DNA of 64,000 nt, taken from the NCBI GenBank assembly GCA_025766275.1, contig JAFKAC010000095.1:62001-126000 (forward strand). Direction: 5' to 3'. The translations under genes were made by a program, and so were the position numbers. This document shows, in pieces, positions 61,296 through 64,000 of the stretch. The notes under the pieces are model-generated. The model was not told the origin of the DNA and searched no databases. It was given only the letters and a program-made list of their open reading frames with translations. Position 1 is the stretch's first letter; each line of letters starts with the position of its first letter. Source of the DNA: Lactarius indigo (taxonomy: Eukaryota; Basidiomycota; Agaricomycetes; Russulales; Russulaceae).

Positions 61296-64000
61296 ACGCC
61301 CATCCAGCCATACTTGTTCTCCTACTTGATACATAACATGGGGATCTTTGGTTTTATACTGTTTTAGGATGGCTTGTGTGGCATGTAGACGTGCTTCTTG
61401 TACCTGGAGTAATTGATGTGTGTCTGTCGGCAATTTATTTTCTTCATCAGCCTTGATGTCTACCATGGGATTCATGCCAAATAGGAGTTGATAAGGCATT
61501 CACTTGGTCATGTCATGGGGCCAAGAGTTGTGGGCATATTCCACAGTTGGCAGATATTGGTCCCAGTCGTCCTGTCCTTGTTGTCTTACCCAGTGTCGCA
61601 AATACTGTTCCACCCAGGCATTCATCCTTTCTATCTGTCCATCCATGCATGGGTGGAATGCCATGCTTAGGTTTTGTTGAATTCCTGTTTGTTTACAGAT
61701 GGTCGTGGCAAAGGCACTAGTGAATCTAGGGTCTCAATCAGAAATAATTCATTTTGGGATGCCAAATGATGGGAACACATGTCAGAGATAGAGGGTCACA
61801 ACTCCTTCTCCTGTGATTTGTTTTGTACACAGGATGAACTTTGTTGCCTTGCTGCAGCCTTGGTCCACAATGGTAAGAATGGTGTTGTACCTTCCTGTTG
61901 ATGGTAGATCTGTAATGAGATTGAGGCTTACATACTGAAAGGGACCTTCTTCTGCAGGTACATTCATGTGTTGCAGAGGTGCTTTCCCTTTGGTTTTGCT
62001 TTTGTTCATTTGGCAAGTTGGGCACCCTTTTACATATTGCTCTGTAAATTCCTTCAGTCCTTTTCCCATGTATTGTCATTTTATGAGTGCCCAATTATTC
62101 ACTATTCCTGGGTGTCCTGTGACTGGTGTATCATGACCTTTCGTCATGCTTTATCATTGTCTAATTTAAGAAGGTGTGTGAAAAGATGGTTGGGGAGGAC
62201 TGTGATGTTGTCATTGATGGAATTCACCCCCTCACTAAGATTGGGACACCAGGGAAGTAAGTCAGCTATAGTGTTTGAGTGGCCTGGGATATGGTGGAGT
62301 GTGAAGTTGTATTCAGCAAGCATTTCCATCCATTGTGCCTGCCTTTCTGAAATTTTATGAGGTGCACGGAAGTATGACAGGTTGTTGTGATTGGTGAGAA
62401 CAGAGATAGGGTGTCTGGTGCCTAGGAGATGGTGGTGCCAATGGCAAAAGGCCTTGATGATGGCTAGGAGTTCTCGATTGTAAATGTCATAATTGATTTC
62501 CACTGGAAGTAGGGAGGTGGAAAAGAAAGCAACTGGATGTAATTGGCCATCATCTTGCAGCTGAGATAGGGTAGCACCAACTGCAAAACCAGATGCATCG
62601 GTTTGAAGTGTGAACAGTTTATCATAATCAATGGTGGATAGGACAGGGCGTGAAGCAAACCTTTCTTTTAGTGATTGGAATGCTGTTTGTTGTGCATCAC
62701 CCCATGTGAAGGAGACCCCCTTCTTCATCAGATCATGGAGTGGTCATGCAATATGGGCATAGTCAGCAATGAAGGGTTTATAGAAGTTCCTGAATCCTAA
62801 GAAGGATTGTACTTCTGTGACAGATTGTGGTGTAGGCCAATCAATGAGTCCTGATAGTTTGACAGAGTCCATTTCAATTCCTTCTTTCCCAATAACGATG
62901 CCTAGGTACTCCACAGAAGTACAGAGGAATTTACACTTCTCTGGTTTGAGGAATAGGTCATTATCTTGAAGAGTTTGCAACACTTGTTTAATATGTTCAA
63001 GATGTTCCTCTCTGGACCCTTTTGTTGTGATCAAGATGTCATCCATGTAGACCTTCAACCATCCTTCTGCCACTTCGTTTTGGAATAAGTCATCCATTAT
63101 GGTCTGGAACATAGCAGGGCTGCTTGTTAGTCCAAAAAACATAACTAGGGGTTCAAACAGTCCTTGATTTGTTTTGAAAGCCACTTTCCACTGGTCACCA
63201 TCCTTAATCCAGATGTTGCTATAGCCCCACCTGATATCCATTATGGTATACCAGTCATTTCCTGGTGCTTGAGTCACTAAGTCAGCAATAAGCAGTAAGG
63301 GGTATTGATTCTTCCAAGTCCAGGCATTGAGTTTATGGTAGTCCTGGATAGGATGTAATTTACCATCCTTTTTTTTGACAAAGAAGAAGGGTGTGGTGTA
63401 TGGTGAGCTAGATGGGTGGATGTAGTGTTTTTCCATATGTTCTTTTAGGAACTTGTCAAGTGCTGTTTGTTCATCCTGCGTCAAGGGGTAGACTTTACAA
63501 TCTAGTGTTGCTGGGGCATTTTCTAAAAGATTGATAGCGTGATCCCATTGTTTCAGTTCTGGGAATCTTTGTGCTTCTTGTTCACTGAACACCTTTTTGA
63601 AACCATGAAGTTCCTCAGGGACTAATTCCTTCCACAATTTTATTGTGTTGTTGTGGGCAGCTTCTGCAAGTTTTTGGGAATGTGTGGTCTTGCAGATCCT
63701 CATCATGATCTCATCCCCTTCTTCCAGGTGTAAGGTTTTGATGAACCATTGTTGGGGATGTGCAAAGATAGTTGGATTATTATTCAGATCTTCCCAGTCT
63801 AACTTTACTAAGTTCAAAGCCATCCATGGGTAACCAAGGATCATTTGATCTGTTCCCAAGCTAGCAATATAGAATCAATGTAGTCACCCAAGTGTGAGTA
63901 TACCGGTATCATGATCTGTCCACAGGTCTAGGTTGACATAGTGTGTCATGCTCCTGTCTTTGTTTATTGTTCCATCAACATTTCTGATGATGCAAGGGCA
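61296..64000 (-). pseudogene. gypsy-D pol: protease end, RT, RNase H, integrase
   Basis: From 63859 down a long frame starts DQMILGYPWMALNLVKLDWE (end of protease), then HYIHPSSSPYTTPFFFVKKK, MDIRWGYSNIWIKDGDQWK, FGLTSSPAMFQTIMDD and WLKVYMDDILIT (YMDD intact, near 63045). RNase H has FTLQTDASGFAVGATLSQ and HPISVLTNHNNLSYF. Integrase has KGCPTCQMNK and LNLITDLP (catalytic Asp now Asn), then AFHPWMDGQIERMN and VWLDGR, where gypsy-C is inserted. The RT half is open over about 370 residues; stops crowd the integrase (61740-62150). The element runs off the window at 64000. Confidence 0.9.

Overview
The window looks like repeat-packed intergenic DNA of a filamentous fungus, most likely an Agaricomycete (Basidiomycota). 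The reasons are the 47-58 nt introns with GTRAGT or GTATGY donors, CTRAY branch points and YAG acceptors, a Plavaka-type transposase fragment, a basidiomycete-style Ty3 gag, chromodomain Ty3 elements, and a BED/hATC hAT transposase. I see no rRNA, tRNA, CRISPR array or ordinary housekeeping gene. Almost every base can be assigned to a transposable element, a solo LTR or a minisatellite. Names such as gypsy-A, copia-1 and LTR-1 are local labels used only here.

Layout. 1-671: 81-bp tandem repeat and flank. 672-6423: decayed Ty3 element gypsy-A, broken by solo LTRs. 6424-11077: copia-1 (5' LTR, primer site, leader, long gag-pol), cut by gypsy-B (11078-14018), itself cut by LTR-6 (14019-14858). 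14859-17276: non-coding DNA with minisatellites and an unusual self-complementary array. 17277-24355: a minus-strand LINE in five pieces, interrupted by solo LTRs and a minisatellite. 24356-29027: minus-strand chromovirus gypsy-E with a zinc-knuckle ORF after pol. 29028-35288: a hAT element whose spliced transposase looks intact. 35311-41560: solo LTRs, a DUF6589-like fragment, a Plavaka transposase fragment and the 3' part of copia-2. 41886-45332: a head-to-head minisatellite palindrome. 46629-64000: minus-strand chromovirus gypsy-D, interrupted by the complete 12.6-kb gypsy-C (48658-61295).

The most interesting object is gypsy-C. Between its pol gene and its 3' LTR lie about 3.9 kb with three antisense, intron-containing genes. 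One encodes a Zn2Cys6-type cluster; the other two are small proteins that appear to be related to each other. Antisense introns cannot be spliced out of the element's own genomic RNA, which would explain how they survive retrotransposition.

Other points: two copia LTR families exist in long and short forms that differ by exactly one intron-like segment; two chromoviruses carry a CCHC ORF downstream of pol; copia-1 has a primer site matching the anticodon-loop side of initiator tRNA-Met; and many element stops are TGA where the family has Arg (CGA to TGA), suggesting CpG methylation decay. At least ten solo LTRs have exact or 4/5 target duplications.
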